Below, piece by piece: positions 9,931 through 21,720 of a DNA stretch of 64,000 nt (positions within the stretch are counted from its first letter, which is position 1; the number at the start of each line of letters is the position of its first letter). The position numbers and the translations under genes were made by a program. Source of the DNA: Cycas panzhihuaensis (taxonomy: Eukaryota > Cycadophyta); contig CM041465.1 in NCBI GenBank assembly GCA_023213395.1, positions 97,223,741 to 97,287,740 of the forward strand. The letters run 5' to 3'. The notes under the pieces are model-generated. The model was given only the letters and a program-made list of their open reading frames with translations, had not been told where the DNA came from and made no database searches.

Positions 9931-11424
9931 TCCAACTTGATCCATGGGTTACTGAGTAAATAAAAAGTAGGCAACTCATACTAACTTCTACCAAACTCCT
10001 AACCTTTGACATAACTACTGAAGAAAGATTCTACTAATGGAATGAATAAGACAAGAGTCTAAAGAAGGAAATTGTTAAAAGGAAAAAAGAAAATTGAAAT
10101 AATCTCTTGGTTGACTAAGGATGATGTAATAGTAGAGTCCATGGACTTGCATTTGGTTATCGATCAGTTGGTGAAGGATGTTTTATAGGAAGATTATTCA
10201 TCACACACTGTATATCATTAATATTATACACCAACACCATGATCCCAAGGCATAGACTCTTGGAGACTAGAAAAAATTTCCTGTATTTTGGAATGAAGGG
10301 TTGTGGAAATACAACTCTAAAACTAGTTTGGGTGGATGCATTTGCTACTGCACAAGGGTACGACTTTTTATAAGGTATACATGGGTTCTTAGCTTTACTA
10401 CTATACTGTACACACTACCAAAACACTCATCCTTTTCCAAGGCTTAAATATTAACTAAATTATCTAATTATAAAGTTGACTACCAAAATGGAAGTAGTAG
10501 AAAGGGAATATTCTACCAATAGAATCAACCCAAAACCTACCTAAAAGCCTTTAATAGTTACAAATAAAAATGAAATAATGGCCTTAATATGAGTAAATCA
10601 TCATGAATGACCTTTCATTACACAACCTCAGGCATAGGATTTCATAGTGTTGTCATGATCCCACTTAAGGTTTGATTGCTAATTATGCATGTTTTAGTTA
10701 ATTAGCAACTCTATACATATGAAAAGACTATCCTCATGGACAAAAAAATTAATCCGTATAGTTTGGTCTTCACAAATCCTCTGCATTACCTTTATGTTGT
10801 ACTCTTTTAAATTTCATTTTTACTTAATAAGTTTTACTTTTTATTACTCTTTTTTGTATTTTAAACTCCTAGTTTTGCTTCATATACATATTTGTTGGCT
10901 TTATATTTTACTTTTTTACCTAATACTATCCCATTTTTCTTGAAATTTTCTAATAAAATCTCCTATTTTTAGTCTCTTTTCATAAGTCATAATTTTAATT
11001 GTAGGTTACATTTTTGGGAATTAAGTTCCTATAACAGTTCCTTTAGTTTCTTGCTAGACAACTCCTTCACTCATAACTTCTTACCTTTTTAATAGGCTAA
11101 GATGGCCACATTGACTCTACAAAATTATATTTGATTTCTTTTGACCAAATACTTACATAGATTGATAATAAAGTTCAATAAAAAATTTTTCAATCAATAT
11201 TCATTTAAATAATAGAACATAAATAATGAATGGAGTAATATGATATAAAAAGAAAAGGCAATAGAAAATTCCACAATATATAATCAATTAAAATAAATAT
11301 GTTAAGAATAATAATATGAGTAAGAATCTTATACTAGGGCTTGAAAGAGAAAGAAAGATAAAGCTTTATTATCCTTAGCTTCTTCCTTAAAAAGAGCTTC
11401 TCCTACTTAAGACCTCTGCATCTT
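9931..11424. other. Unclassified, AT-rich
   Basis: 9931-10,400 has scattered protein-like pieces without a family match. 10,700-11,424 is AT-rich with no gene, LTR pair or RNA seen. Confidence 0.4.
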
Positions 11425-12525
11425 TGATCTGAATTGAATGGGAAACTGAAAACTTAATCCAATCAAAATAATTTCAAATTCAATATATAATAAAATACAT
11501 TACATTTTAGAAATATTTTATTTTTTTTACAAGATTCTGTTTTATAGTGCTCTATTGAGTGATTTCTGTACTTTTATAGTCATCTAAGATTGGATAAATG
11601 AATGTTGGGCATAATATTAGCTATTATGTACTGTCTGGTATATTTTTTGGAGACTGTGGTGTGAGGTTTTGCGCTTTGTTTAGCTACAAAACCACTTTTG
11701 GGATATATTCTAAGTTGGGTATCTTCCCAAGATTGTTCTAGTTGTCTTCTTATTTCCTTGGTTGCATCTAAATCTTCTTGGACTCCTCTTATGTCAAATG
11801 AACAGATTTGGATACTTCTTCTCCACTCTTTCATATCCATTCCATTTTTATGCCTCTATTTTTGTCTGTTCCTTATGTAGTCTTAGTTTTTGGAGTAATT
11901 TCATGCTTGGGCTACTATTCTAGGTTATTCCCAAATTTCTTTGCTTCTCTTACTGCATTTGATATTGTTGGGCACTTCTCCTTGTCTCTTAAAGAAATCT
12001 GGGTAGTTTTTTTACCTTTCCCATGTCTGTTCCTCTTTCTGAAATTTATTTTTCTATTATTTTCTCTTTAATTTCTAGCCCTCTTTTTGGTCATTTAAAA
12101 ATTAATTAAAATCCATTAAAACACCTGATTTCTTTATTTTAATATCTAGAGGACACTTGCATGGATATTCTTATAAATTTTTGTATCATTTAGAGAACAT
12201 TTACCCCATCTAGTTATACTTTTTTGTGAAAGTTATTATTTTTTGGTCATACATAAAACTAGCCTAGTTGTACCTAAGATAGACTTGGTCGCACTTGAGA
12301 CAGGCCTGGTTGCACCTAAGATAGGTCTAGTCATGCCTAAGACAAGCTTGGTCACACCTTGATAGAACATAGTCGTACTGAAATACATTTTCCTCACATT
12401 TTAAAAGCCTAACTTATATTTTTCTGCCTACTGAAGGCTAGACATATGAAAACAAAGTCCATCTAAATAAATTTATACTCTTTTTGAAGAGTATTAAAGA
12501 TTTTAATGGATCCAAAATCAGATCA
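11425..12525 (-). repeat. 3' LTR of G1
   Basis: Ends were set by alignment with the LTR of E (62,371-63,512). Both begin on the minus strand TGATC after a purine tract and end AGATCA, and outside these points the sequences differ. Length is 1,101 bp against 1,142 in E. Candidate target duplication at 11,420-11,424 is ATCTT; the partner is not in the window. Confidence 0.8.
12245..12370. repeat. 21-bp minisatellite in LTR of G1
   Basis: Six units of 21 bp in a row, for example GGTTGCACCTAAGATAGGTCT at 12,308-12,328, with the units starting at 12,245, 12,266, 12,287, 12,308, 12,329 and 12,350. The first and last are the most diverged. Confidence 0.85.
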
Positions 12526-12545
12526 TAAATCTTCCTTTTTAGGAG
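12526..12545 (-). other. Polypurine tract of G1
   Basis: On the minus strand CTAAAAAGGAAGATTTA precedes the LTR start TGATC. E has CTAAAAAGAGGGAG at the same place. Confidence 0.65.
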
Positions 12546-13870
12546 TTCATGGCCTTATGAACTTTATAATTATAAATGAGGAAATTTGATTATCCCCTTC
12601 TCCCAGTTGTACCATTTGTCTTGCTGGGAAGTTATTCTTTCTCTCTAATCCCAAAGGACTCAATTTTGCCTCTTTTGGTTATGGTTTGCTTCTTTTAAAG
12701 AATGCAATTATTTTGCATTTGTTCATCTCACTCCCCTTACAAATTCTCTGGATTTGGCAAGAGTGGAACACCATCTTCATCTTTATTCAACATAGATGGC
12801 TCAAATATCTTTAAATTCTCAACATTCACAACTGAATACATCTTTATGAATTCTAGTAATTCAAGTTGAAAAACATTTTCTTTGATATTCTTCAAGATTT
12901 TAAAAGGGCCATAATGTATGGGCTTCAACTTTGTACCTTCACCTTGCAACCTTTTTTTGTTAAGATGCAACCAAAGTCAATCTCTTTCCTTAAAGGAATG
13001 GCTAGTTCTATGTGTATCATGCCTTTGTTTATATCTTTGATGAGATTTTTGAAGCTGTTCCTCAGCCTATTGATAAATGTTTTTCAATTCTTTTTAAGAA
13101 TCTTTGTGTCTTCTCTTATCCTTCTTCCTTATTTCCATTTACTGCAATAAGTTGGGCTAAAATTCTAAATCAAATAGACTTGAAGGTAGAAATCCCAAAC
13201 ATACCTCGAATGGTGATTTCTGATTTGAGTTATGGATTGCTCTATTAAAAGTAAATTGCATATATGAGAGACTTTCATCCCAAGTCTTTGGATGCTTATA
13301 ATTGTACCCTCGTAAAAGTTACACCAACATTCTATTAACAACTTTAGTCTGGCCATCTATTTGAGGATGAAAGGTCATGCTCATCTTCAACTTTATATCT
13401 ATCATTTTCTAAAGAGTTTGCTAAAAATTACTAAAATTTTTATTGTCTTGATAAAAAATGATAGAGTTAAAAAGCCTAAAATACTTCTAAATAGTCTAGC
13501 TATGTCTTCTCCTATATGTGTCTTCTTATAGGGAATCAATACCCCCATTTTATTAAATCAATCAACAACTATAAATAAATAATCCATACCATTTTTGACC
13601 CACGATAGTTCTCCAAGGAAATGCATGGAGATACTCTCTTATGGTCTTGATGGAATAGGAAGTGGAGTGTATAATCCTAACTTCCTATTGGCTAGCTTTG
13701 ATGTTCTACACAATGTATATGCTTGTACTACTATAGTCACGTCCTATTGCATATTGGGCCAATACATATATCACTGTAAATTTAACAATATTTTTCCCAC
13801 TTCGAAGTGTTCTACAACTTGAGAGATGTGAGCTTCTCTTACCTACTTCATTTGGTCTACATGCTTTAGA
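12546..13870 (-). pseudogene. pol: G1 integrase with GPY/F module and chromodomain
   Basis: The minus strand reads, in order, a decayed zinc-binding region near 13,850; the Asp region with VKNGMDYLFIVVD, FNKMGVLIPYKKT; DGQTKVVNRMLV and GYNYKHPKTWDESLIYAIYF; the linker SHQRYKQRHDTHRTSHSFKE; then HLNKKRLQGEGTKLKPIHYG followed by PFKILKN, the GPY/F module, and YSVVNVENLKIFEPSML. After two stops the frame continues as NCIL.KKQT, KRGKIESF, DKWYN and IKFPHL, which fits a chromodomain, ending about 12,560. The chromodomain marks this as a chromovirus; such domains are known to steer integration to particular chromatin. Stops and frame changes make it non-functional. Confidence 0.85.
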
Positions 13871-14560
13871 ATATAAAGCTTATCATGCTTGAAGACTAGA
13901 CCATTTCTCAGCTAAAATTAGCAACTATTTTTCCTTACCATAGCTACTCTAAGATGGGCTTGAATGCCTCATATTCCATGTATAAATTAGTATATTCATC
14001 ATGATAGAAAGGCAAAAATTATAGAGTTACTAATAAGTAGGAAATATCTTACTATTGAGGAGGTCTGGATAACATGTCTACAATTTTATTTTTTGTGCCT
14101 TTCTTGTACTTGAACACAATGTAAAACTACTATAAATAGGATATCTATTTCATGTGCCTAGTTTGCTATAACTTAGACTATGTTTGTAAGAATTGCAAAG
14201 GCTTGTGATCAGTATGGAGGAACACCTCTTTTTCTAACAAGTGAGGTCTCCAATGCTTGATTGCTTAATGTAATGTATAAAGTTCCTTGTCATAAGATGG
14301 GTAGTTTATTATAGCTCCATTAAAAGTATCTGGATGGTATGCTATTGATATTCCCTCTTACTTCAACACTACTCCCATGGCATAGTATGAATCATTAGTC
14401 TCTAACTCAAATGGTTTTTGTAATGAGGCTAAGACTAACACCAACACTTCATAAATTTTTTGTTGTAAAAGTTTGAAAGCTTTCTCTTGTTCATTCCCCC
14501 AATGGAACTTTGCATGCCCTCCTATCAATGTATGAAGAAGTGCTATAATTTGAGAGAATT
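13871..14560 (-). pseudogene. pol: G1 RNase H remnant
   Basis: Minus-strand sequence near 14,400-14,080 shows the usual gypsy RNase H pieces: YAMG at the start, NGAIINYPSYDKELYTLHQA with changes, then KHWRPHLLEKEVFLHTDHKP in mutated form, and KYKKGTKNKIVDMLSR leading into the integrase zinc region. RNase H removes the RNA strand during cDNA synthesis. It sits between reverse transcriptase and integrase as expected for Ty3/gypsy. Several frame changes and stops are present. Confidence 0.7.
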
Positions 14561-15165
14561 TGAAAATAAATTTTCTTAAATATTAACAAACACTAATAAA
14601 ACTTCTTACTTCCATGGTTGTCTTAGGTGTAGGCCAATTGAGAATGACTCTAATCTTTGCTAGGTCTATCTTCAATTCTCCTCCTCCAACCACAAATCCC
14701 AAGAAGACAAGAGTTTGCTTCCCAAACTCATAGTTCCTCAAGTTAAGTTTTAGTTGCTGATCTTGAAGAACTTTGGTCACTTACTTAACATGCTGTAGGT
14801 GTTTCTCCCAAGTCTGATTGAAAATCAGAATATCATCTAGATAAATAATAATAAAATTATTAATAAAAGGTCTCAATACCTCATTCATGAACCTCATGAA
14901 GGTGGAAAGTACATTGCACAACCTAAAAGGCATCATCAACCATTTGAACAACCCTTCCTTTGATTTGAAGGCTATCTTCCAAGTGTCTTCCTCTCGGATT
15001 CAAACTTGATGGTAGCCTAATTTTAGGTCTAGCTTACTGAAATATCTTGCAGGCTATAGTTAGTCTAACAAATCATCTATCCATGGTAGGGGATGTCAAT
15101 TATTTATGGTATTCTTATTTAAAGCTTAGTAATTAATGCATATTCTCCATTATCTATTTTGTTTA
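14561..15165 (-). pseudogene. pol: G1 reverse transcriptase, C-terminal part
   Basis: From 15,165 downwards the minus strand reads WRICINY, LNKNTINN, HPLPWIDDLLD, ARYFSKLDLKLGYHQV, then the catalytic YLDDI box at 14,829-14,843, and LRNYEFGKQTLVFLGFVVGG and NWPTPKTTMEVRSFI. The catalytic Asp pair is intact at the sequence level, but stops occur, for example in place of R in CINYR. The first part of the domain is at 32,714-32,905, on the other side of element A. The frame on both sides joins at the segment before KKDG, so A inserted between conserved motifs 1 and 2. Confidence 0.92.
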
Positions 15166-15170
15166 GTACC
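15166..15170. repeat. Left target-site duplication of A (GTACC)
   Basis: GTACC directly left of the LTR start; an identical GTACC follows the other LTR at 32,709-32,713. It belongs to the G1 reverse transcriptase sequence. Confidence 0.93.
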
Positions 15171-18100
15171 TATTTCCCAGCTATCGAGAATGGACATGGA
15201 TAACTCATCTCAAGTAAGTACAAGTATATATCTATCCTCACTTTCAGTGGTTTTAGGATGCTATTGAATTGTTGATAGATGTACGTTACATGTCGTTGTT
15301 TCATTGCATGGTCATTATGCTTGGCTTGCCTATGTACTCATATTTGCACCTAATATTCTAGCCTATGACAACTTAGGACAAGTATCCCATGGTATGATAT
15401 CACCCTCTGCCATATCTCCACATCATCCTCAAGTACTCTTGGCTCTTGTAGCCTATTATTTATCACTCCTTGGTATGGCGTGACCTCTAGCAACCCGTTT
15501 AGACCCAGTTATCATCTTTATTCATCACTTGTCCTTCTTTGGGGTCTTATTGCACCTTTTCCCTTATCCATCATGGTCCCTCTAGCTATTAAACCCCCCT
15601 AGACACCTCAACATTCCACTATTCAGTCCTTTTAGGGTCTAGGACCTCTTTTTTGGGGAGCCTTTTGGGCTCCCTTTTTGTTTGCACTAGCTTTGAGTGC
15701 ACTACTACAAATTCTGTGGTACCACTGTAAACTCTAAAATATTGTAAAGTTTGCCATGATGTGACTGTTCAATTTTTTTTTTTGTCTAGAAATGACCAAT
15801 TTCACATTAAATGTGAAATTGACATATGGCACTCAATTGTTTCTTACCTAGGGTGAGCTCTAATTAGCAGTTAGATTAGGATTAGGTTAAAAAACCTAAA
15901 ATTTACCTCATTCCTCCTCTTTTTCTCCCTTATCTTTAAGAAAAAAATTCTAAAATAAAGGCTCTCTCCTATTGTACCTATCTTCTACTCCTACCATCTT
16001 CTTTCTTAGGGTAAAACCCTAAGTTATAAGGCTACAATAGTGAGTTTTCAGGATAGATCTTCTCCACAAGTAGTCCACCAAGTCTCAAGCATCAAGTTTA
16101 TTGCAGATTATACCCCTATCTTGTGCCATTATAGGGGTTCTCCACCAATCCTTTAAGGGAAAACTCTCCCCCAGCTAACACATAAGGTAGATATGCCTCA
16201 GATCTATTTTTACTAGGTATTTTAGACCTACACATTCTTCTTTTCCTTAAGCATAAGAGTTTCTCACTTGCTTTTAGTTTATTATATAAAACTACCTCCT
16301 ATTTCTCTATTTTAGGAGGCAAACCTCCCCTTTCTCTGACTTATTCCCTTGCACCTTGAGATTTCCCTTAGGTCCACTCAAAGAGATGGAGAGAAAAGAG
16401 TCCAATGAAGAGAGAAAGGGGATTCGGGCAGGGTTCCAAACCCTTTTACAATCTCCTCAAGGGTAACCCCCTACTCTTCACTCCTTTTCCTCTCCCAATA
16501 TCTCCCTTGTACACCCAAAAATCCTTGGGGTTGGGAACCTTATTAGTTGTAACATTGGCAGCACTTTTCTATGATTACAACCAGCTGTCATAGCCACATA
16601 AAATCTAGTTTTACTAGTAACTCTTTTGATTTATATAGTCTTATCTCTTCTTTTACAAATCTTGCAAAAGTTGCACATTGCAACTTTTGCAACTTTTACA
16701 TCTTTCTTCCAACACTTTTTCATATATAAAATTTGATACTCCTTTTACTGTTAGAGTAACTTAGCTCCTTTTTTGATCAGCCCCTTGAGTGTTTGGGTAC
16801 ATAGAGACATCCCATTGGAGGGTTAGCCATTCTGAGGCTACCCTTCTTTCTTCCTTTTTACCCCCTTTCCTGTAATCATTGGAGCACATTATATGTATAA
16901 TAAGTAAAAATAACATTGTATATGGTGCTTATTTGAAGGATTTGCATAAGGTCACTTTCCTCTCTTCTTTTTCCTTTAGATAAGCATATACATATATATG
17001 TTTACTCCCATGCATGCCTAGTGCCCCTTAGGAAAGGGTAAGTAACTTGTTGTGCATGTTTCGCCCCTTTTAGAGCAATTGAAGGTCTTCATGAAAGGTA
17101 CACATACCCCTCTTGTTATCATTACATTGTTTTAAAACTTCATTATAAGCAATTCTTTCCCTTTTTCCTTTAGTTATTTTTGAATTTGGACATTGGGAAG
17201 GTAAGGAAACCTTGCTAGTGTTCCTCTCATAATATCGATTGCGATAAAGAGCATGGGATGGATGAGCATGGATCATGTAAAAAGCGAAAGGCCCTCTGCA
17301 CCAACTGTCTAGTTTCCAGGTATATTTCTTTCTATCTTCTCACCCATTCCTTCCCCTCTTTACTCCCAAAAGAAGAAAAAGAAGAATAAAAGAAAAGATA
17401 GTTTCGTGTTTCATTATTTGTTGCTTGACTTATTTGATCAGATAGTGAGAAGGGTAATCAATTTGCATAAGTAGGTGTCGATCCCTACTAGTTGCATCTT
17501 TACACCCCCCCTCTTGGCTCAAACTCTCGCATTCACTAGAGTTAGACCATGAAGGGTTGTGAGTCCCTCTACTCCCAACCTATCCTCTTTCCTATGTACC
17601 ATTAGTTTGACTTGCATTAGTCCTTGCATCCTCTTCCTACGCTTCCTGCCTACTTATTTCTTTTTATGCTTGTCAAAAGATAAAGAGAGAGAGGCTAGGA
17701 TCTAGAAAGAGAGTGAGAGTTGTTGTCCATTCTTATTTACTTTCTTTTCTAATTTAAACACAAACTAGAAACAGTAACAACTCACAATGCTATCATCCCC
17801 TATTGCATAATGAGAATAAAGAAATAAAATACATTGTCTAAACCCCCTTCACCTAGTCATCTATTTTAGGTATAGGCACCATAGGGGCATCCCCCTTAAG
17901 GTCTTTCTCTTCCCATTTGGTAAGACCCTACTTTGTCTTACCTCCATTTGAAAGTTGGCCTTTCTAGTCCAATTTCCCCCTCGCAATCATGCATTGTTTA
18001 CTCATGGGTACTCCCTCCTTCGATTAGGACGTACTTCTTCCATTCCCTCTTCTTGGAAAGGGTGTCCCCTATATCAACCCTCCTTCCTTGGCCATCTAGG

Positions 18101-18350
18101 ATAGGAGGGTCCTTTTAAGACTACCCAACAAACTAAGGGAGCCTCCCTTTTGCTCGCTGTGAAATTAGAAAGGTGCTTACCTTAAGGGAAAGTTTGTGCA
18201 CCATTTGTGGGTCCTTGAACCTACGTTTCAACACATGGATACCCTTTGTAGGCAATCCTCACTCTGCTCCTAAAGATCTTTTAGCCCTTTAGTTGTTGAT
18301 TATATAAGCTTGATCCCCTTACATCTAGTGAACCCAGAGGTATACTTCCA
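15171..18350 (+). repeat. 5' LTR of A (3,180 bp)
   Basis: Starts TATTTCCCAGCTAT (TG changed to TA) and ends TATACTTCCA before the primer site. It aligns throughout with 29,521-32,708. No long frame is conserved between the two copies, so the LTR itself is judged non-coding. Confidence 0.93.
16664..16690. repeat. Perfect 12-bp hairpin in 5' LTR of A
   Basis: GCAAAAGTTGCA, the loop CAT, then TGCAACTTTTGC. The matching place in the 3' LTR, near 31,018-31,044, has lost several pairs. Confidence 0.9.
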
Positions 18351-18370
18351 TTGACGATCATACTGGGGAC
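18351..18370 (+). other. Primer binding site of A
   Basis: TTGACGATCATACTGGGGAC follows the 5' LTR. Element B has TGGTGACCATACTGGGGA at the same place, which gives the common form TGGYGACCATACTGGGGA. This resembles the TGGCGAC...TGGGGA sites of Ogre/Tat elements, from memory usually assigned to an Arg tRNA. Confidence 0.75.
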
Positions 18371-18640
18371 TCATTAATAAAGGGTCTATCCTGATCCCCT
18401 TTTGTTGGTGCTACCTTTCCTTTGGTAGTCCTTCTTGATTCATTGGGCAAACCCTAACATCTATTATTCGATTACTCTCTTTTCTTCTAACTCTTAGGAA
18501 AGACTTGTATGCGATGATTCTCTCGTTGTTTATGAGATCTCTCTCTTTCATTGGAAGACTCTCCTTATTCTTCCCTTCTATTATCAGATTCTAAATTGAC
18601 CAGGGAGGGATTCCATTTGGATTGGGCATACTATTCCTAT
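18371..18640 (+). other. Leader of A
   Basis: Between primer site and first gag-like sequence. No domain recognised. Confidence 0.5.
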
Positions 18641-20540
18641 GTTTCTAAATCTCACTAATCTTCTATTACTTTCTAGGGGCCCACCCAAGAGGGTAAAGAC
18701 CCCATCTTCTACCCAGGTGACCAAGAGCACTCGCAGGTTCATCACCTTTCCACTCACGAAGTGGAAGCATCTTCTCCTATGGGATATCACCATCTTGTTG
18801 ACAATGCCCATGAAGATTGGCCCATAGGGTCCACTTCATATGGGTATCCTTTGACTTCATATGAGCAGGTAGATACCCCTCCCACGGATGTGGTGGAAGT
18901 ACTTAATCAGTGCTTCTAAGCGGCTAGCCTCCAACCACCTCTCAAATAGTTAAATAGCATCTTATAAAGCATGGCACTCCCCTCCTCTACATCCATACCT
19001 TTACATTCACTCTATTCAACATCCCTATCTACAATGGGGGCATCCCTCATTATTTCTTCTCTTTCTTATGGCCCGTATTCCTTAGGGGCCATTTGAGGCA
19101 TATCCACTTCCCAACTTAGGTTGAGTATGCCTCTTTCTAGCCAAGTGACTATGCCCCAACCAACCATAGTTCATCTACCTCTTGTTAGATTTTGGGGACC
19201 TACGTATCCCCCTACTTCTAGCCGTGTGGGACAAGCCCCCATATATTCCCAAACTCAACTCAAGGATTCATCCCTTTACGTACCCTTTAGATACACTTCC
19301 CAACCATGGGGGCATGGTAAGGAGAATCCTTTTCCCATCTATAAGGTGGATCCCTTGCATCCATATGGTATCAAACCACCTATGGGTGGTTCATATGGGC
19401 AAAATCTGATGCCACACCTATCCATTCCTTCTTCTCACACTTCTTCTTATACAGTACCTTCATAAGGAGGGCAAGCCCCTCCTTAAGACACCCTCTCTCA
19501 AGTCCCCTTTTAACAAGGGATATAGCCCCAAGGAGGGATGGGTCCTTCCTACCCATCCACTTATTTTCTAATCCCCTTATATTCAAGATTAGATCCCTCG
19601 TACTAAGCGGGAGGAAGTTTATATCTCCTTTTGAGCCAAGTTTTCCAAGGAGGATTTGAGCATCCTTGTCCACCTCTACCTTCATCCTTCATTGACCTGA
19701 TGGTCTAACCAAGGGCTTGTCCTTTCATGGACTATAGGTCAACTCCCTTATCTGTCGAGGCATTAAGAACTAACTTACCACCTCACCCTCCTAAGGTACC
19801 CAGGTTTGACAAGACCTCTTCTCAAGACTCAACAAAGCATGTTAGAAGCTTTTCTATGGCATGCATCGATTATTGGGTATATGACCATATCTTAATAAAA
19901 CTTTCCTACATTCTTTGTAAGGTGATGTACTTAAATGGTTCTATCACCTTCCTGCATACTCCATCCACTCATTCCAACAACTTGCTGATGAGTTCATTAA
20001 CTATTTTGACCTTGCTTGTCCCTTCAAGAGTAGAATAAAGGCTCTCTTGTCCCTTAAACAAGGTCACGCTGAAATGAATCGTGACTTTATGAGGTATTTC
20101 CAGTAAAAGGGGAATCAAAATATAGGGAAAGATCCCCTAACCCTCGCCCCATGCAAGCGAAGAGAAAAGAGGTAAGGAACTCTTTATCCTCTTATGATTC
20201 CTGCCATTGAACTCCCTCTCTCTCTCAATCCTGAAATAAGGGAAAGAGAGTCATCTAGATGCTTAAGACCATGCCTTTATATGCCTTGACCCATTCCTAA
20301 ATGGTTAAAGAAGCAATACGTGCTTCTTCTTCTCCTCATCCTGACCCTTCATTAGAGAATACTCCTTCAAAGATCTAGTCACTTCCTAAGATAATCCTGA
20401 TTTGCCCTGGTTGTTATGATTTCTAAAGAGTGCTTCTTTAACCTATTATGAAGGGGAAGCCCTTCTCTATCATCAATGAGCTTCATATTGTGGCTGCAGA
20501 GATGTCCATAATGGATGTCTTGAGAAGTTGCCTAGAGTAA
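18641..20540 (+). pseudogene. gag: A gag remnant
   Basis: The first kilobase is Pro/Ser-rich in one or other frame, for example PTYPPTSSRVGQAPIYSQTQ near 19,200, typical of the variable N-terminus of Tat gag or of the extra reading frame before gag in Ogre. From 19,760 the core follows: PPKVPRFDKTSSQDSTKHV, then, after a frame change, GDVLKWFYHLPAYSIHSFQQ, LADEFINYFDLACPFKS and LSLKQGHAEMNRDFMRYFQ. This is the retrotransposon gag domain (gA..WF..L..sI.sf..L...F...F....+....L..l+Q). It aligns with B at 52,491-52,840. Downstream to 20,540 the reading is broken. No zinc knuckle is clear. Confidence 0.75.
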
Positions 20541-20561
20541 TGTGCTCTCCTCCTAAAGACT

Positions 20562-21020
20562 TTGGGGTTAATTAATGCTTCCATTCATACCTTGGGTGTT
20601 ACCCCAAGCTATGAACCTAGCATCTCGTTTGACCTTAAAGATCTCCATCCCACCGGTGAAAGGGAATGCCAATGGTACTACCCTTTCACTATATCCATAG
20701 ACATACCTGAATGTACTCTTCAAAGAACTGTTATAGATAATGATTCTTCTATCAACATTATGCCCTCATGAATCATACAAGAGTTAGACATAGTGGCTCT
20801 CAAGTCAGTCCTATGGCGCTGTCAAGGCTATGATGGTAGCGAGAAGATGCCTTTAGAGTTAGTTTCCATTCTTCTTGCCCCTGAGGATAAAACTGTGCTC
20901 ACTGACATCATAGTCCTCGATGTAGACATGGACTACAATATTTTGTTGGAATGTCCATGGCTCAATCAAATGGGACCCATGTATTTGTCCCATTAGTGGC
21001 AATTCAAGTTTATCCATGAA
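20562..21020 (+). pseudogene. pol: A aspartic protease remnant
   Basis: The frame reads CTLQRTVIDNDSSINIMPS, where Ogre/Tat proteases have DNGSS, so the active-site Gly is Asp (one transition). After a stop, ELDIVALKSVLWRCQGYDGS, then LDVDMDYNILLECPWLNQMG, the usual C-terminal ILLG.PWL block, with G to E. The enzyme would mature the Gag-Pol particle proteins. Confidence 0.82.
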
Positions 21021-21720
21021 GGGTGAATAAAGGTTGTTTCTTGAGAGCCTCCTCCTACCAAATAATCACATTAAGCTTATCAAGCGGTTCATGACCAAGC
21101 AAAGAGTAACAAGGGCCCATCTGCCTACACTTCCACTTACTCCATTGACATTCGTAGTTTATCTTATTTGGAATAAGGCCCTTCTCTTTTTTTCTCCAAC
21201 CTCATTCGCTTCACCCTATTGGTGTGGGGAGTTATGGGTACTTCACTGTGTTGAGCGATGATGAGTTCAATAATGAGGATGAGGACCTCCCTCATCCCAT
21301 ACCTCTCCTGAACATGAGTAGGGGGTGCTTGCTTTATTTTAGTCTCCAATTTGAAGCCTCTTCCATTGAGGATCTTAGTCCTCCTCCTAAGTCATATATT
21401 ATTACTCTCGTCTCTTATGTGATTTCCCATCTCACTTCATCTTCCACCTCATCGCCCTCCTTGAGTGATGAGGTGAGGAAACCTCCTACCACTTATCATA
21501 GGAGATTGCCCTCTGACTCTTATGAAGAGTCTCCTAACTATGTTGAGCGATGGGTTGATCGTTATCGTCCCACTACTCCTCCTACTCCTCATTCCTTATC
21601 TTCTCCAAGTATAACTATCCATGAGATAGATTGCTTTAAGAATGATGAGGCCTTATTAGAACATCTAGTGGGCTTTGCATCCAATCTCCCTCCTAGTCAC
21701 CATAAATTTGGTTACTAGAA
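21021..21720 (+). pseudogene. pol: A spacer between protease and reverse transcriptase
   Basis: An open frame of 164 codons at 21,224-21,718 is acidic, Ser/Pro-rich and without a catalytic domain (SDDEFNNEDEDLPHPIPLLN, SSSTSSPSLSDEVRKPPTTY). Its end, DCFKNDEALLEHLVGFASN, matches the same place in B (HFKNDKVIVEHLVGLSLGF near 55,200). It is therefore a conserved part of the polyprotein linker in this branch, not a separate gene. Ogre elements carry an intron in this region; I see no convincing splice sites. Confidence 0.6.

Noticed and set aside
11698-12071. Overlapping hydrophobic open frames on the + strand
   Set aside because: They lie inside the LTR of G1, which is T-rich on this strand; Phe/Leu/Ser-rich frames arise by chance and are not kept in the LTR of E.
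12866-13248. Open frames on the + strand (94 and 78 codons)
   Set aside because: Opposite strand of the G1 integrase C-terminal region, whose family resemblance is clear on the minus strand.
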